A stretch of 64,000 nucleotides of DNA from Pseudomonas sp. ACM7 (GCF_004136015.1 NZ_CP024866.1:5163859-5227858), one strand, 5' to 3'; shown: positions 42,306 through 51,300, numbered from the stretch's first letter. Program-made: numbers and translations. The notes: generated by a model not told the origin, from the sequence alone.

Positions 42306-43340
42306 TCACGCCGCCACCGACTGCTGTTGTTGATTGAGCAGCGGCACGGCGCGTACCGAGTTGCCGGGTTGCAGTTGCAGGCGTTTGGCGGTGAGGCGGT
42401 CGACGATCAGGCTGTTGCCCACCTGCCTGGCCTGGGCGGCGGTGATGCGGCAGTTCTCCAGGCGACGGTTATGGATCAGCCACACCGGGGCCTGCTCGTC
42501 GGGTGTGCCGATGGCCAGCAGCAGCGGTTGGCTGTCGCGCACGGCACGAATATTCGAGACCGGGGCTTCGATCACCGGGCCGGCGTCGAAGATGTCGATG
42601 TAACCCTTATGGGCAAACCCTTCGGCGGTGAGGATTTTCAGCGCCGGTTCAGTGTTCGGGTGCGCCTTGCCGATCACGGCCTGGGCCTGTTCGGTAAGCA
42701 GGCAGGTGTAGAGCGGTTGGCGTGGCATCAGTTCAGCGATGAACGACTTGCTGCCCAGCCCCGACAAGTGATCGGCGTGGTTGAAATCCATCTTGAAGAA
42801 GTGCCGGCCCAGGCTGTCCCAGAACGGTGAACAGCCATGTTCGTCGGCGCTGCCACGCAGTTCGGCGATGAGTTTGTCGCCGAACAGGTGCGGAAACTCG
42901 GCAACAAACAACAAACGCCCCAACGACAGCAATCGACCGTTACTGCCGTGGCGTTGATCGGGTCGCAGAAACAGCGAGCAAATCTCCGATTGGCCGGTCA
43001 TTTCATTGTTCAGGAACAACGTCGGAATCTGTCGCCGGATACCCAGGTCCGGTGACGAACTGACCGTAAGCCCGACCCGGTAGTTGTACCAGGGCTCACG
43101 CAGGCCCACGGCGCCCACCAGGGCACTGACGCCCACCAGTTGCTGATCGTCGTCTTCGAGCACGAAGAGGTAATCGGCATCGGCGCGTTCGACCTGTTCG
43201 GCGAAGGTTCGTTGGGCCCAGCGCACCCGGTGGGTCAGGCGTTCCTCGTTGGCCGGCAGGGTGGTGAAGCCGGGGCCAGCCTGGTGCACCAGGTTCAGCA
43301 AGGCGGGCAGGTCGGTGACGTGAACCGGGCGGACAATCAT
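42306..43340 (-). CDS. Arginine/ornithine N-succinyltransferase-like subunit (AruG type)
   Basis: A 344-residue AstA-family acyltransferase. It has the conserved VRPVHVTDLPALLNLV start, YLFVLEDDDQQLVGVSALVGAVG, LGRLLFVAEFP, GCSPFWDSLGRHFFKMDF and SFIAELMPRQPLYTCLL. In Pseudomonas the succinyltransferase is a heteromer of AruF and AruG; this copy is closer to AruG and is paired with an AruF-like gene 61 bp upstream. The remaining arginine succinyltransferase pathway genes (astB, D, E) are not here. Instead the pair ends an RpiR-led amine cluster, so its acceptor may not be arginine. Confidence 0.85.
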   Translation of the reverse strand: MIVRPVHVTDLPALLNLVHQAGPGFTTLPANEERLTHRVRWAQRTFAEQVERADADYLFVLEDDDQQLVGVSALVGAVGLREPWYNYRVGLTVSSSPDLGIRRQIPTLFLNNEMTGQSEICSLFLRPDQRHGSNGRLLSLGRLLFVAEFPHLFGDKLIAELRGSADEHGCSPFWDSLGRHFFKMDFNHADHLSGLGSKSFIAELMPRQPLYTCLLTEQAQAVIGKAHPNTEPALKILTAEGFAHKGYIDIFDAGPVIEAPVSNIRAVRDSQPLLLAIGTPDEQAPVWLIHNRRLENCRITAAQARQVGNSLIVDRLTAKRLQLQPGNSVRAVPLLNQQQQSVAA

Positions 43341-43401
43341 GATGCAACTCCTTCTGCACGCCCGCTCGGGCGCTGTCGTTGGGCGCGGGGCCGGGTGATG
43401 C

Positions 43402-44418
43402 TCACAGGGCGATCAGCCGGATCGGGCTGCCTTCGGTCACGTTCAGGGCGGCGCACATCTCGGCGCTCAACCCCACAGGTTGCCCGGCCTGGTAATCCAG
43501 ATCGGCGACGATGGCGCGATAGTCCTTCAGCGAATCGTTGCTCACCAGATAGCTGCCACGGGCATCGATCTGCGAGCCCGGTTCCGCCGTGCCGGTCTGG
43601 CTCTGGGCGATGGAGCGGATGCCGGGAGTGCGTGCATACAGCGTCGGACCGCCGTCGAACAGGTCGATATAGCTGTTGGTTTCGAAGCCTTCGCGTTCGA
43701 GGATATCGAAGGCTTCCTGGCCATCGGGGTGGATGCGGCCGATGCTGTCCTGTGCAGCCTGGGGCAGCATCGGCACGTAGATTGGGTATTGAGGCATCAG
43801 TTCGGCGAGGAAGGTTCGGCTTTCCAGGCCGCAAAGCCGCTCGGCCTCGGCGTAGGGCAGGTCGAAGAAGTGCTTGCCCACGGCATCCCAGAACGGCGAG
43901 TGCCCTTCATCGCTGCTGAAGCCGACGATCTCTGTAATGACGGCTTCGGCAAAGCGCCGCGAGTGGGCGGCGATGAACAACAGCCGTGCCCGGGACAGCA
44001 GTTCAGAGAACCGTGTTCGCACCAGCGCTGCGTCAATATGAAAACCTCGCAGCAAGGTATGGCCGCTGAGGTCGTGACACAACGACAGCGCGGGCACGCC
44101 GTGCTCGATGTTCAGCTCCCGCGAGGCGCTGGTGAAATGCCGGTTGCGCAGGCTGTAGAACGGCTCGCTGAAACCGGCGGTGGCAAGGATCTCCGAGCAA
44201 CCCACCAAACGCTCTCGGGTCAGATCTTCCAGCACGAAGAAATAGTTCTCCGGGCCATGACCCTCAACGTCTTTTTCGAATGAGGCGCAGGAATCGAGAA
44301 TCTTCTCGCGCAGGCATTCGGTGTCGTCCGGCAAGGACGTGACGCCTACCAGACTGTCGCGCGCCAGTTGCTGCAACTGGGGCAGGTCGGTTAACTCGAC
44401 TGGGCGTAAGACCAGCAT
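43402..44418 (-). CDS. Arginine/ornithine N-succinyltransferase-like subunit (AruF type)
   Basis: A 338-residue AstA-family protein, the length of AruF. Motifs: VLRPVELTDLPQLQQLARDS, YFFVLEDLTRERLVGCSEI, GHSPFWDAVGKHFFDLPYAEAERLCGLESRTFLAELMPQYPIYVP and EGFETNSYIDLFDGGPTLYART. It is a paralogue of the downstream AruG-like protein, and together they could form the heteromeric acyl-CoA-dependent enzyme. The permease gene ends 119 bp upstream. Substrate uncertain, since the local neighbours suggest gamma-glutamyl amine metabolism. Confidence 0.85.
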   Translation of the reverse strand: MLVLRPVELTDLPQLQQLARDSLVGVTSLPDDTECLREKILDSCASFEKDVEGHGPENYFFVLEDLTRERLVGCSEILATAGFSEPFYSLRNRHFTSASRELNIEHGVPALSLCHDLSGHTLLRGFHIDAALVRTRFSELLSRARLLFIAAHSRRFAEAVITEIVGFSSDEGHSPFWDAVGKHFFDLPYAEAERLCGLESRTFLAELMPQYPIYVPMLPQAAQDSIGRIHPDGQEAFDILEREGFETNSYIDLFDGGPTLYARTPGIRSIAQSQTGTAEPGSQIDARGSYLVSNDSLKDYRAIVADLDYQAGQPVGLSAEMCAALNVTEGSPIRLIAL

Positions 44419-44537
44419 GGATGCACTCCTGTATCAAAGGGTTCGGCGGTTGGCACCGAACCTGACTATCACTGTCGGTTTCCACGCGTTAAATCGGCGG
44501 TCGCCTGATTTTTTGTCAGACGCCGCTCTTTTTCTTG

Positions 44538-45887
44538 TCAGCCGTTGCTTGGGTCGGGCAGTACCGTGCGGGTGCCCACCTTGTTGAGTACAAACAGGTA
44601 GACCAGGCCCAGGGCAATCCAGATCAGACCGAGTTTCTGTGCATCGACGCCCATGTTGTACATGATCGCCGCGACGATGATGAAGCCGATCGCCGGGCAG
44701 ATCAGGTGACGGATCACCTGGCCGGATTTCTGCCGACGCCAGTAGTAGTTGATGACCGTCAGGTGCAGCAACATGAAACCGCTCAGTGCGCCGAAATTCA
44801 CCAGCGAGGTGAGGGTGTCCACCGAGTTGATGAACAGGTAGCAGATCACCAGCGACAGCACGGCCACCAGGTAGATGCTCACATACGGCGTGTTGTGTTT
44901 GGGGTGAACCTTGGCCAGTACCTTTGGCAGCTTGCCGTCCCGGGCCATGCCGAACAGCAGACGAGACACTGCCGCTTGGGAGGTGATTGCCACCGCAACA
45001 CCCCAGGCCAGCGCAGTAGCCACGGCGGTCAGGATGGCCAGCCAGCTGCCGGCCGCGAGTTCAGCGATTTCATAAAAAGCCGTGTCAGCCGATTTGAAAC
45101 CCATGCCGGCCGCCAGATCTGTCGCAATCCAGGTCTGCACGACGAAGATCACACCCATGACCACCAGCGTGATCAGCGCGGCCTTGCCGACGCTGCGGCC
45201 CGGGTCACCCTTGATCTCTTCGGCGAGGGTGGAAATCGCATCGAAACCGAGGAACGACAGCACCGCAATCGACACCGCTTGCATCAGCAGGGCGAAGTTG
45301 AACGTCTCGGGGTTGTACAACGGCGCCAGTGTCAACTGACCGTTACCGCCGCCACTGTGCAGCGCGTTCCAGGCGTAGAACAGGAAGATCCCCAGCACCA
45401 CCAGTTGCGCCAGCAGAAAGATGATGTTCATTCGCGCGGTGAAGGTGATGCCCCGCAAGTTGACGAACGTCGCGCTGACCAGGAAGGCCAGGATGAAACC
45501 GACCTTCGGAATGTCCGGGTACAAATGATTCAGGGCCATGGCCGCGTACACATACAGCAGCGGCGGAATCAGCAGGTAATCGAGGAGCATCAGCCAACCG
45601 GCGATAAACCCTACGTGCTGGTTCAGGCCCCGTTGCGCGTAGGAGTAAACCGAACCGGCAATCGGAAAGGCCCGAGCCATGCTGCCGTAACTCAGGGCAG
45701 TGAAGAGCATCGCCACCATGCCGATGATGTAGGCCAGCGGTACCAGCCCCGGTGCCTCGGCGTTGACGTAGCCATAAACACCAAACGGTGCGATGGGGAT
45801 CATGAAGATCATCCCGTACACCACCAGGTCGGTCAGCGACAGGCTGCGTTTCAACTCTTGCTTGTAGCCGAATTCTTCTATTTCCAT
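44538..45887 (-). CDS. APC family amino acid/amine permease
   Basis: A 449-residue transporter with about 12 membrane helices, opening with KRSLSLTDLVVYGMIFMIPIAPFGVYG (the APC unwound first helix). Further features: ALSYGSMARAFPIAGSVYSYAQRGLNQHVGFIAGWLMLLDYL, FLGFDAISTLAEEIKGDPGRS and SRLLFGMARDGKLPKVLAKVHPKHNTPYVSI. Related proteins carry putrescine or amino acids. It lies 57 bp after the N-formylglutamate amidohydrolase-like gene and is the likely uptake system for the cluster's substrate. Confidence 0.88.
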   Translation of the reverse strand: MEIEEFGYKQELKRSLSLTDLVVYGMIFMIPIAPFGVYGYVNAEAPGLVPLAYIIGMVAMLFTALSYGSMARAFPIAGSVYSYAQRGLNQHVGFIAGWLMLLDYLLIPPLLYVYAAMALNHLYPDIPKVGFILAFLVSATFVNLRGITFTARMNIIFLLAQLVVLGIFLFYAWNALHSGGGNGQLTLAPLYNPETFNFALLMQAVSIAVLSFLGFDAISTLAEEIKGDPGRSVGKAALITLVVMGVIFVVQTWIATDLAAGMGFKSADTAFYEIAELAAGSWLAILTAVATALAWGVAVAITSQAAVSRLLFGMARDGKLPKVLAKVHPKHNTPYVSIYLVAVLSLVICYLFINSVDTLTSLVNFGALSGFMLLHLTVINYYWRRQKSGQVIRHLICPAIGFIIVAAIMYNMGVDAQKLGLIWIALGLVYLFVLNKVGTRTVLPDPSNG

Positions 45888-45944
45888 GAAGCCGTTCTCC
45901 TTGATATGAACGCAGCTACAAGCTGCGAGTTTGAAGCGATTCCT

Positions 45945-46697
45945 TTACAGCAGCGGTGCCAGGTATTCGGTAAAGCGACTGACGTCTTCAGGCGTGCGCA
46001 GCAGGTCGTTGCGCACCTCGATCAACACCGACTCCAGGCCGCGTGCATCGCCGTGGACCGGCACGGTCATGTCGCCCAGGGGGTTGATTTTGTACGGCTC
46101 ATTACCGGCAACTTTCAATGGGTGCTGGCTCAAGCCATCGATCAAACGCTGGGCATATTCCTTGGCCTCTCTATACAACACGCCAACTTCAAGCGCGCGG
46201 GGCTGGCCGTGATAGACCGGCGTGAAACTGTGAATTCCCACCACCCGCACCGGCCGCCCTTCAGCGACACGTTCGTCGATCAAGTCTGTCAGACGCGAGT
46301 GAAACGGCTCGAACAGGGTTTGCCGACGGTACTCGCGGGTGGCTTCGTCCAGATCCCGATTTCCTGGTACCTGATAAATCTCGCTCTGCGCCGGAATGCT
46401 GTCCGGCGCTTGGCGCGGTCGGTTGAGGTCGACCAACAGTCGCGAATAATTGGCCGCCAACAAGGTTGCGCCCAGTGCCTGGGACAAGCCCTCGGCCAAC
46501 GCCAGGGCACCGATGTCCCAGGCGATGTGCTCGCGGGCCGCCTCGTGACTCAGGCCCAGGTCATTTAACCCGGCCGGAATAAAACGGCTGGCGTGCTCGC
46601 ACACCAGAATCAACGGGTGGCCAGAATCTTCCCGGCTCAAGGTGTACGCGGGCTCGGTGTATAGACCGAGCTCAGCGGATTCAGTACAGGCGCGCAT
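45945..46697 (-). CDS. N-formylglutamate amidohydrolase family protein
   Basis: A 250-residue zinc hydrolase-like protein. Family motifs: ILVCEHASRFIP, HIAWDIGALALAEGLSQALGATLLAANYSRLLVDLNRP, VVGIHSFTPVYHGQPRALEVGVLY and GLESVLIEVRNDLL. The ATG at 46697 lies inside the 3' end of the ligase gene (17-bp overlap); a GTG at 46706 is an alternative. In this neighbourhood the enzyme more likely cleaves a gamma-glutamyl or N-acyl glutamate intermediate than formylglutamate from histidine, because no hut genes are present. That reassignment is inference. Confidence 0.84.
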   Translation of the reverse strand: MRACTESAELGLYTEPAYTLSREDSGHPLILVCEHASRFIPAGLNDLGLSHEAAREHIAWDIGALALAEGLSQALGATLLAANYSRLLVDLNRPRQAPDSIPAQSEIYQVPGNRDLDEATREYRRQTLFEPFHSRLTDLIDERVAEGRPVRVVGIHSFTPVYHGQPRALEVGVLYREAKEYAQRLIDGLSQHPLKVAGNEPYKINPLGDMTVPVHGDARGLESVLIEVRNDLLRTPEDVSRFTEYLAPLL

Positions 46698-48012
46698 AGT
46701 GCTCACAGCGTTCGGCGGGCGACAGCTGTTCCGTCAGCGTCAGTTCCTCGGTTTTAAGGGCAAAGTAGGTGTCCAGCAACGCGCTCGGCAGGGCTTCAAT
46801 CAGTGCCTCGCTGTTGCGCAGGCAGTCCAGGGCCTGGGCAAGGGACGCGGGCAGGGCGACGATGCCGCGCGCCTGGCGTTGCTCTTCGTTCAAGGAGTCG
46901 GGGACTTCATCGGTGATTGCATTCAAGGCCAGGCGTTGCTCGATGCCCAGCCGACCGGCAATCAGCAGCGCGGCCATGGCCAGGTGCGGCGAGGACGTCG
47001 CGTCCATGGCGCGAAATTCCAGGTTGTATTGCGACGCCACCGATTTTCCGCCCAGGCTTGTCGTCGGGCAGATTCGCAGCGCCGCTTCGCGGTTGCGTTG
47101 CCCGAGGCACGCGTAGGACGCGCTCCAGTGATGAGGCTGCAAACGCTCGTAAGACACCGGCGTCGGCGCGGTAAACGCACAGAGTGCGGGCAGGTGATGC
47201 AGGATGCCGGCGGCCCAGTGCTGGCCGAGGGTCGACAAGCCATTGGTGGTGCCGGCGTCGTACATCACCGGTTGGCCAGACAGGTCCAGCAGGCTGATGT
47301 GCAGGTGCACGCCGTTGCACACCGCGTGCTCCGAGGTCTTGGGCGCGAAGCTCAACGCCAGGCCCATTTGCCGGGCGATCTCTCGGGTGATTTCACGAAC
47401 GTTCACCGCGCGGTCGGCAGCGGCCACACCCAGGGTCGGGCGACAGGTGATTTCGTATTGATGCTTGCCGTACTCGGGCAGGAACATTTCTGGCTCGACG
47501 CCACCGGCACGCAGGGCGCTGAGCAGCCAACCGCCAAACTCGGCACCCTGACGCTGGGCTTGCAGAGAAAACGCCAGGTGTTCAACGTCGCCGGTGTTCA
47601 AGTTGAATTCATGCTCGAACGCCGCATTGACCTGCAAGCCCAACTCGGCGCGATAACGCTCTACCTCGTCGCGCAACACCGTACGCGGGCAGGCACCCCA
47701 TGGGCGGCCATCGGTTTCGCGAATGTCACTGTGAATAAAATCCAGCGCCGGAGCGTTGGCATCCGGGCCGTTACTGACCGTCACTCGGCTGGGCAGATCG
47801 GGCATCAGCCGCAAATCGCCATAAGCGCCCCACGGGTTGGCGTAGGCGATGATGTCTTGCGGGGTCAGCGCACTGTTGGCCGGCACCCAGCCACACCCCG
47901 TCCTTTGATAGTGCTCGAGTTCGTCCGTGGGAAAGGAGCGCCCGCGTGTCACGCCGATCAGGTCGGTGGTGACGAGGGTGGTCATGGGCAGTGGCAACAG
48001 GCGCTCGCTCAT
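46681..48012 (-). CDS. Glutamine synthetase-like gamma-glutamyl amine ligase
   Basis: A 443-residue GS-fold ligase. Metal and substrate motifs are visible: NAAFEHEFNL (ExE), NGVHLHISLLD (HxH), the Arg-bearing ASYACLGQRNREAALRICP, and FRAMDATSSPHLAMAALLIAG. The usual GS C-terminal adenylylation tyrosine context is missing. It resembles P. aeruginosa PA5508, a GS homologue I recall as acting on amines rather than ammonia; the gene order here (RpiR, cysteine hydrolase, GS-like, N-formylglutamate amidohydrolase, APC permease) matches PA5506-PA5510 as I remember it. Overlaps the hydrolase upstream by 4 bp. Confidence 0.85.
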   Translation of the reverse strand: MSERLLPLPMTTLVTTDLIGVTRGRSFPTDELEHYQRTGCGWVPANSALTPQDIIAYANPWGAYGDLRLMPDLPSRVTVSNGPDANAPALDFIHSDIRETDGRPWGACPRTVLRDEVERYRAELGLQVNAAFEHEFNLNTGDVEHLAFSLQAQRQGAEFGGWLLSALRAGGVEPEMFLPEYGKHQYEITCRPTLGVAAADRAVNVREITREIARQMGLALSFAPKTSEHAVCNGVHLHISLLDLSGQPVMYDAGTTNGLSTLGQHWAAGILHHLPALCAFTAPTPVSYERLQPHHWSASYACLGQRNREAALRICPTTSLGGKSVASQYNLEFRAMDATSSPHLAMAALLIAGRLGIEQRLALNAITDEVPDSLNEEQRQARGIVALPASLAQALDCLRNSEALIEALPSALLDTYFALKTEELTLTEQLSPAERCEHYARLY

Positions 48013-48653
48013 GGCTGCATCTCCTGCAACCGGCCGAGCACAGTCTGGGTGTCGGTGATCCAGCAGTAACCCTTGATTGCATTCAGGCAGGCCTGATGCC
48101 GCGCGGGTGTGTAAGTCGCGCAGGCATCTTCCACCAGCGTTACCAGGTAGCCGCGGTCCGCGGCGTCACGCACGGCCATGTCCACGCACTGGTCGGTGAC
48201 GATGCCGGCGATGATCAGATGCCGCGTCCCGAGGTTACGCAGCACGTAGTCGATGTGGGTGGAGTTGAAGACCCCGGACGAGGTCTTGGGCAGCACGATT
48301 TCGTTTTCTGCCGGGGTCAGGTCGTCGATGATCCGCGCTTGCGGGCTGCCCTTGGGCAAGTGCATGTCCGAGAGTTTGTGGTCCAGCGAGCGGTCGCGGC
48401 CGTCGGCGGTGAGGCTTTCGATGATCGTGTGCAGCACGTTTTGCCGGGCGCTGCGAAAGGCGCTGAGCAGCCGGCGTTGATTGGGCACCACCTGCATGTG
48501 GGTGCGGGTCAGGAAGTACTCGGCGTCCGGTCCGTTGAGGTGCGGGTCGAACTGCGGTTCAAGCCAGGCGCGTTGCATGTCCACCAGCAACAGCGCGGTG
48601 TGATCGGTGACGAATGGCAAATCCCGGGGCGAGTGGTGGGGGAGCGTGAACAT
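48009..48653 (-). CDS. Cysteine hydrolase of the isochorismatase superfamily
   Basis: A 214-residue hydrolase with the Asp-Lys-Cys triad: ALLLVDMQRAWLEP (Asp near 25), EIVLPKTSSGVFNSTHID (Lys near 122) and IIAGIVTDQCVDMAVRDAADRGY (Cys near 155). Members hydrolyse amides such as carbamoyl or N-substituted amides. It follows the RpiR regulator by 2 bp and overlaps the ligase by 4 bp, so it is an integral member of the operon. Confidence 0.86.
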   Translation of the reverse strand: MFTLPHHSPRDLPFVTDHTALLLVDMQRAWLEPQFDPHLNGPDAEYFLTRTHMQVVPNQRRLLSAFRSARQNVLHTIIESLTADGRDRSLDHKLSDMHLPKGSPQARIIDDLTPAENEIVLPKTSSGVFNSTHIDYVLRNLGTRHLIIAGIVTDQCVDMAVRDAADRGYLVTLVEDACATYTPARHQACLNAIKGYCWITDTQTVLGRLQEMQP

Positions 48654-48655
48654 CC

Positions 48656-49510
48656 TTATTTATCCTCCAGCAGGTGGGTATCGAAGTCGGTCCGCAGGGC
48701 GTCGATGCCTTCCAGGCGATCGGCCAGATCCGGGCTGCGCAAGGTCAGGCAGGCAATCAGCGCCTCGACCTGGGCCAGCGCCGGAACCAGGGTGTCGAAG
48801 GCCGATACCGACTCCACCGGCGCACTGATAATCAGGTCGGCCATTTCCCGCAACGGTGAAGCATAGATGTCGGTAAACAACACTACGCGTGCATATCGAC
48901 TTTTCGCCGCATTGGCCACGCGCAGGGCCTGTGACTGGTAGCGGCGATAGTCGAACACCAGCACCACGTCCTGACGCTGCACGTCGAACAATCGATCGGG
49001 CAGTTGCGCGTTGTCTTCCAGGGCGAAACAGCCTGGACGCAGCAAGCGCAGGTGGTTAAGCAAGTAATTGGCGAGGAAACTGCTGAAGCGCCCCCCGAAG
49101 CAATGCACGTGATGGCGGGTGTCGAGCAGCCATTCCACCAGAATCCGCACATCTTCGGATTGGGTCAGCGCATGGGTGTCCGCCAGCGCTCGATGGCTGT
49201 CCGCCAGATAATGGCTCCAGGCGTCGCCTTTCTGAAGATGAGAGCGAGGCTGCAACAGGGCGCTGGGGGAGCGGAGGCGGTGGTCCATGTCGCTGAGCAG
49301 GGCATCCTGGAAATCGGCATAACCGCTGAAACCCAGTTTTTTGACCAGTCGCACGATGGTGGGATCGCTGACACCGGCATGTTCGGCCAAACGTGACATC
49401 GGGCCCAGTCCGTTACGCGGATACTGGTCCAGCAAGGCACGGATGACTTTGCGTTCCGACGGCGTAAGGTCCAGGCCGGGATCGGTGATCAGGTCTCTGA
49501 GAGAAGGCAT
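48656..49510 (-). CDS. MurR/RpiR family transcriptional regulator
   Basis: A 284-residue regulator. The N-terminal RpiR HTH (LTPSERKVIRALLDQYPRNGLGPMSRLAEHAGVSDPTIVRLVKKLGFSGYADFQDALLSD) is followed by a SIS domain (about 115-260: HHVHCFGGRFSSFLANYLLNHL, DVVLVFDYRRYQSQALRVANAA, VVLFTDIYASPL). It normally binds a phosphosugar-like ligand, but in amine clusters the ligand may differ. It is the first gene of the operon, so it is probably autoregulated; a candidate operator lies at 49547-49572. Confidence 0.88.
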   Translation of the reverse strand: MPSLRDLITDPGLDLTPSERKVIRALLDQYPRNGLGPMSRLAEHAGVSDPTIVRLVKKLGFSGYADFQDALLSDMDHRLRSPSALLQPRSHLQKGDAWSHYLADSHRALADTHALTQSEDVRILVEWLLDTRHHVHCFGGRFSSFLANYLLNHLRLLRPGCFALEDNAQLPDRLFDVQRQDVVLVFDYRRYQSQALRVANAAKSRYARVVLFTDIYASPLREMADLIISAPVESVSAFDTLVPALAQVEALIACLTLRSPDLADRLEGIDALRTDFDTHLLEDK

Positions 49511-49546
49511 CCGGGCTCCTGCTGGATGGATATGTTGGTTTCATTT

Positions 49547-49572
49547 CATAAATTGCTAAAACAGTATTTATG
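49547..49572. promoter_or_regulatory. Inverted repeat, candidate operator of the RpiR-led operon
   Basis: CATAAAT (49547-49553) and ATTTATG (49566-49572) are exact complements separated by 12 bases, 37 bp upstream of the regulator start in an AT-rich patch. Placement fits an autoregulatory site. The rest of the 49573-49851 interval shows no gene or recognisable cobalamin riboswitch. Confidence 0.4.
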
Positions 49573-49851
49573 TAGCGGACTCTACATGTCTAGTGAATTT
49601 TTCAATGGTTTTTTAAAGCCCCAAAATAGAGCGAAAACCCCGTGAGCCGTGGGCTACATGGAAGTCGACTGAGCTTGTAGGCCATCGCCCATAGTGGTGT
49701 CGGATATCGCCGATTTTTTCAGGTGTGTGTGAGTTAGAACCCATGTTTGCTGGATCAAACGAAACGCCCTGGATCGCGCTTCTTGCGGCACAATTGGGCA
49801 ATTGTTTGCGGCGTGTTGCCGTTTTCCATTCCATCGACAGAGTGATCCTTC

Positions 49852-50424
49852 GTGCAGGCGACCCGTTTGACCCTGATGTGCCACGCTCGAACCGTCGCAC
49901 AGAAATTGGCGTGTTTTCCTACGAATGAGCCAATAGAGATGGATTGGCAATTGGCAAGGGGATCGCGTCGTGCTCAGTTCAAGGGGACGCCGCGACTGGT
50001 GTGTGGACCTGAACTGCGAACCCGGCAAACCGCCGAGTTGTTCGGCAGCGACGTGGAGATTGTCGAGGCATTGAGGGATTGCGATTTCGGGCTCTGGAAC
50101 GGCGTACGGATCGACGATCTGCAAAAAACCGCAGCCGAAACGCTGCAGATCTGGCTCGATGACCCGAATTCGGCGCCCCACGGTGGCGAGTCGGTGGTGC
50201 AACTCGGTGAGCGGGTGGCCGCTTGGCTGAAAACGCTGGAGGCAACACCGGGGCACATCGTTGCCATCACCCATCCATTTGTCATGCGCGCCGCGCTGAC
50301 GCAGGTGCTGCAAGGCGCGGCGTTCAACCTGATCGACGTTGAACCGCTGTCGGCCATCGAGTTGCGGTTCAACGGCCGCTGGCGCCTACGCTTGCTGGGC
50401 ACGGACCTTGAGGGAACACGTTGA
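49852..50424 (+). CDS. Histidine phosphatase family protein (CobC-like)
   Basis: A 190-residue protein from a GTG start, coupled to cobF by a 1-bp stop/start overlap. It has the phosphoglycerate-mutase-like fold: RLTLMCHARTVAQ at the N terminus, CGPELRTRQTAELFG, DFGLWNGVRIDDL, GGESVVQLGERVAAWL and ITHPFVMRAA (second His). The canonical catalytic RHG reads CHA here; Arg and Gly are replaced. The acid and second His are retained. Context beside cobF suggests a role in cobalamin assembly such as alpha-ribazole phosphate removal, but the altered motif leaves activity uncertain. Confidence 0.75.
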   Translation: MQATRLTLMCHARTVAQKLACFPTNEPIEMDWQLARGSRRAQFKGTPRLVCGPELRTRQTAELFGSDVEIVEALRDCDFGLWNGVRIDDLQKTAAETLQIWLDDPNSAPHGGESVVQLGERVAAWLKTLEATPGHIVAITHPFVMRAALTQVLQGAAFNLIDVEPLSAIELRFNGRWRLRLLGTDLEGTR

Positions 50425-51179
50425 TGAAAAAACTTCTGGTCATTGGCATCGGTGCCGGCAACCCCGACTACATCACGATGCAAGCCGTGAAAGCGCTGAA
50501 CCTCGTCGACGTGTTTTTCCTCATGGACAAGGGCCAGAGCAAAGACAAACTGATCGACCTGCGCCGCGAGATCTGCGAGCGCTACATCACCGATCGCGAC
50601 TACCGTTTCATTGAAGCCCACAGCCCGGAGCGCGAACGCGGTGATGTGGACTACAGGGCCAGCGTGGAAGACCTGAACCTGGCCAAACAGCAGACCTTCG
50701 AACGGTTGATCAACGAGGAAATGACCGACGACCAGTGCGCCGGTTTTCTGGTCTGGGGCGACCCGGCGTTGTACGACAGCACCATCCGGATCTTGCAGGC
50801 GATTCTGGCTTCGGGTCGGTGCGTCTTCGAATTTGACGTGATCCCCGGCATCACCAGTGTTCAGGCGTTGGCGGCGCAGCATAAGGTGCCGCTGAACCGC
50901 ATTGGCCGTTCGATTGAAATCACCACGGGTCGACGGCTGGCGGCGGCGCAGGTGAGCGATGCCGACAGCCTGGTGGTGATGCTGGATGCAGAAGATTCCT
51001 ACCTTCGAGTGGCGGACCAGGAGACGGAGATTTACTGGGGGGCCTACCTGGGGACGCCGGATGAAATCCTGATCAGCGGCAAGCTCAAGGATGTGGCGGA
51101 TGAGATCGAACGGGTGCGCAAGGCTGCTCGGTTGGAGAATGGGTGGATTATGGATACGTATCTGTTGCGCAAGCCTTGA
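50424..51179 (+). CDS. cobF: Precorrin-6A synthase (deacetylating), CobF
   Basis: A 251-residue SAM-dependent methyltransferase of the aerobic cobalamin pathway, which methylates precorrin-5 at C1 with loss of acetate. Motifs: LLVIGIGAGNPDYITMQAVKALN (SAM GxGxG), VFFLMDKG, GFLVWGDPALYDSTIRIL, VIPGITSVQALAAQHKVPLNRIGRSIEITTGR and YWGAYLGTPDEILISG. Length is the family's usual. ATG overlaps the previous stop (TGATG) and has GAGGGAA upstream. The other cob genes are not in this window. Confidence 0.92.
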   Translation: MKKLLVIGIGAGNPDYITMQAVKALNLVDVFFLMDKGQSKDKLIDLRREICERYITDRDYRFIEAHSPERERGDVDYRASVEDLNLAKQQTFERLINEEMTDDQCAGFLVWGDPALYDSTIRILQAILASGRCVFEFDVIPGITSVQALAAQHKVPLNRIGRSIEITTGRRLAAAQVSDADSLVVMLDAEDSYLRVADQETEIYWGAYLGTPDEILISGKLKDVADEIERVRKAARLENGWIMDTYLLRKP

Positions 51180-51194
51180 TGAAATTGGTGTCTG

Positions 51195-51300
51195 GGCTGA
51201 CGCCTTCGCGAGCAAGTCGGATCGCCGCACCGCCGCTCCCACAGTAGACCGCGTCCGTCCAGACAACTCGGTCAACTGTGCGAGCTTGCTCGCGATGAGG
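51195..51300. repeat. Degenerate REP-type inverted repeat
   Basis: GCCTTCGCGAGCAAG near 51200 and CGAGCTTGCTCGCGATGAGG near 51281-51300 are diverged arms of the 'GCGAGCAAGCTCGC' family found intact at 39103-39199. It separates convergent cobF and the GlxA-type regulator. Confidence 0.55.

Noticed and set aside
44535..46568. 677-codon plus-strand open frame
   Set aside because: Runs antisense through the permease and the N-formylglutamate amidohydrolase-like gene, both of which have clear motifs.
49573..49851. Cobalamin riboswitch before the cobF pair
   Set aside because: The conserved B12-box was not found and no plausible long-range fold was seen.
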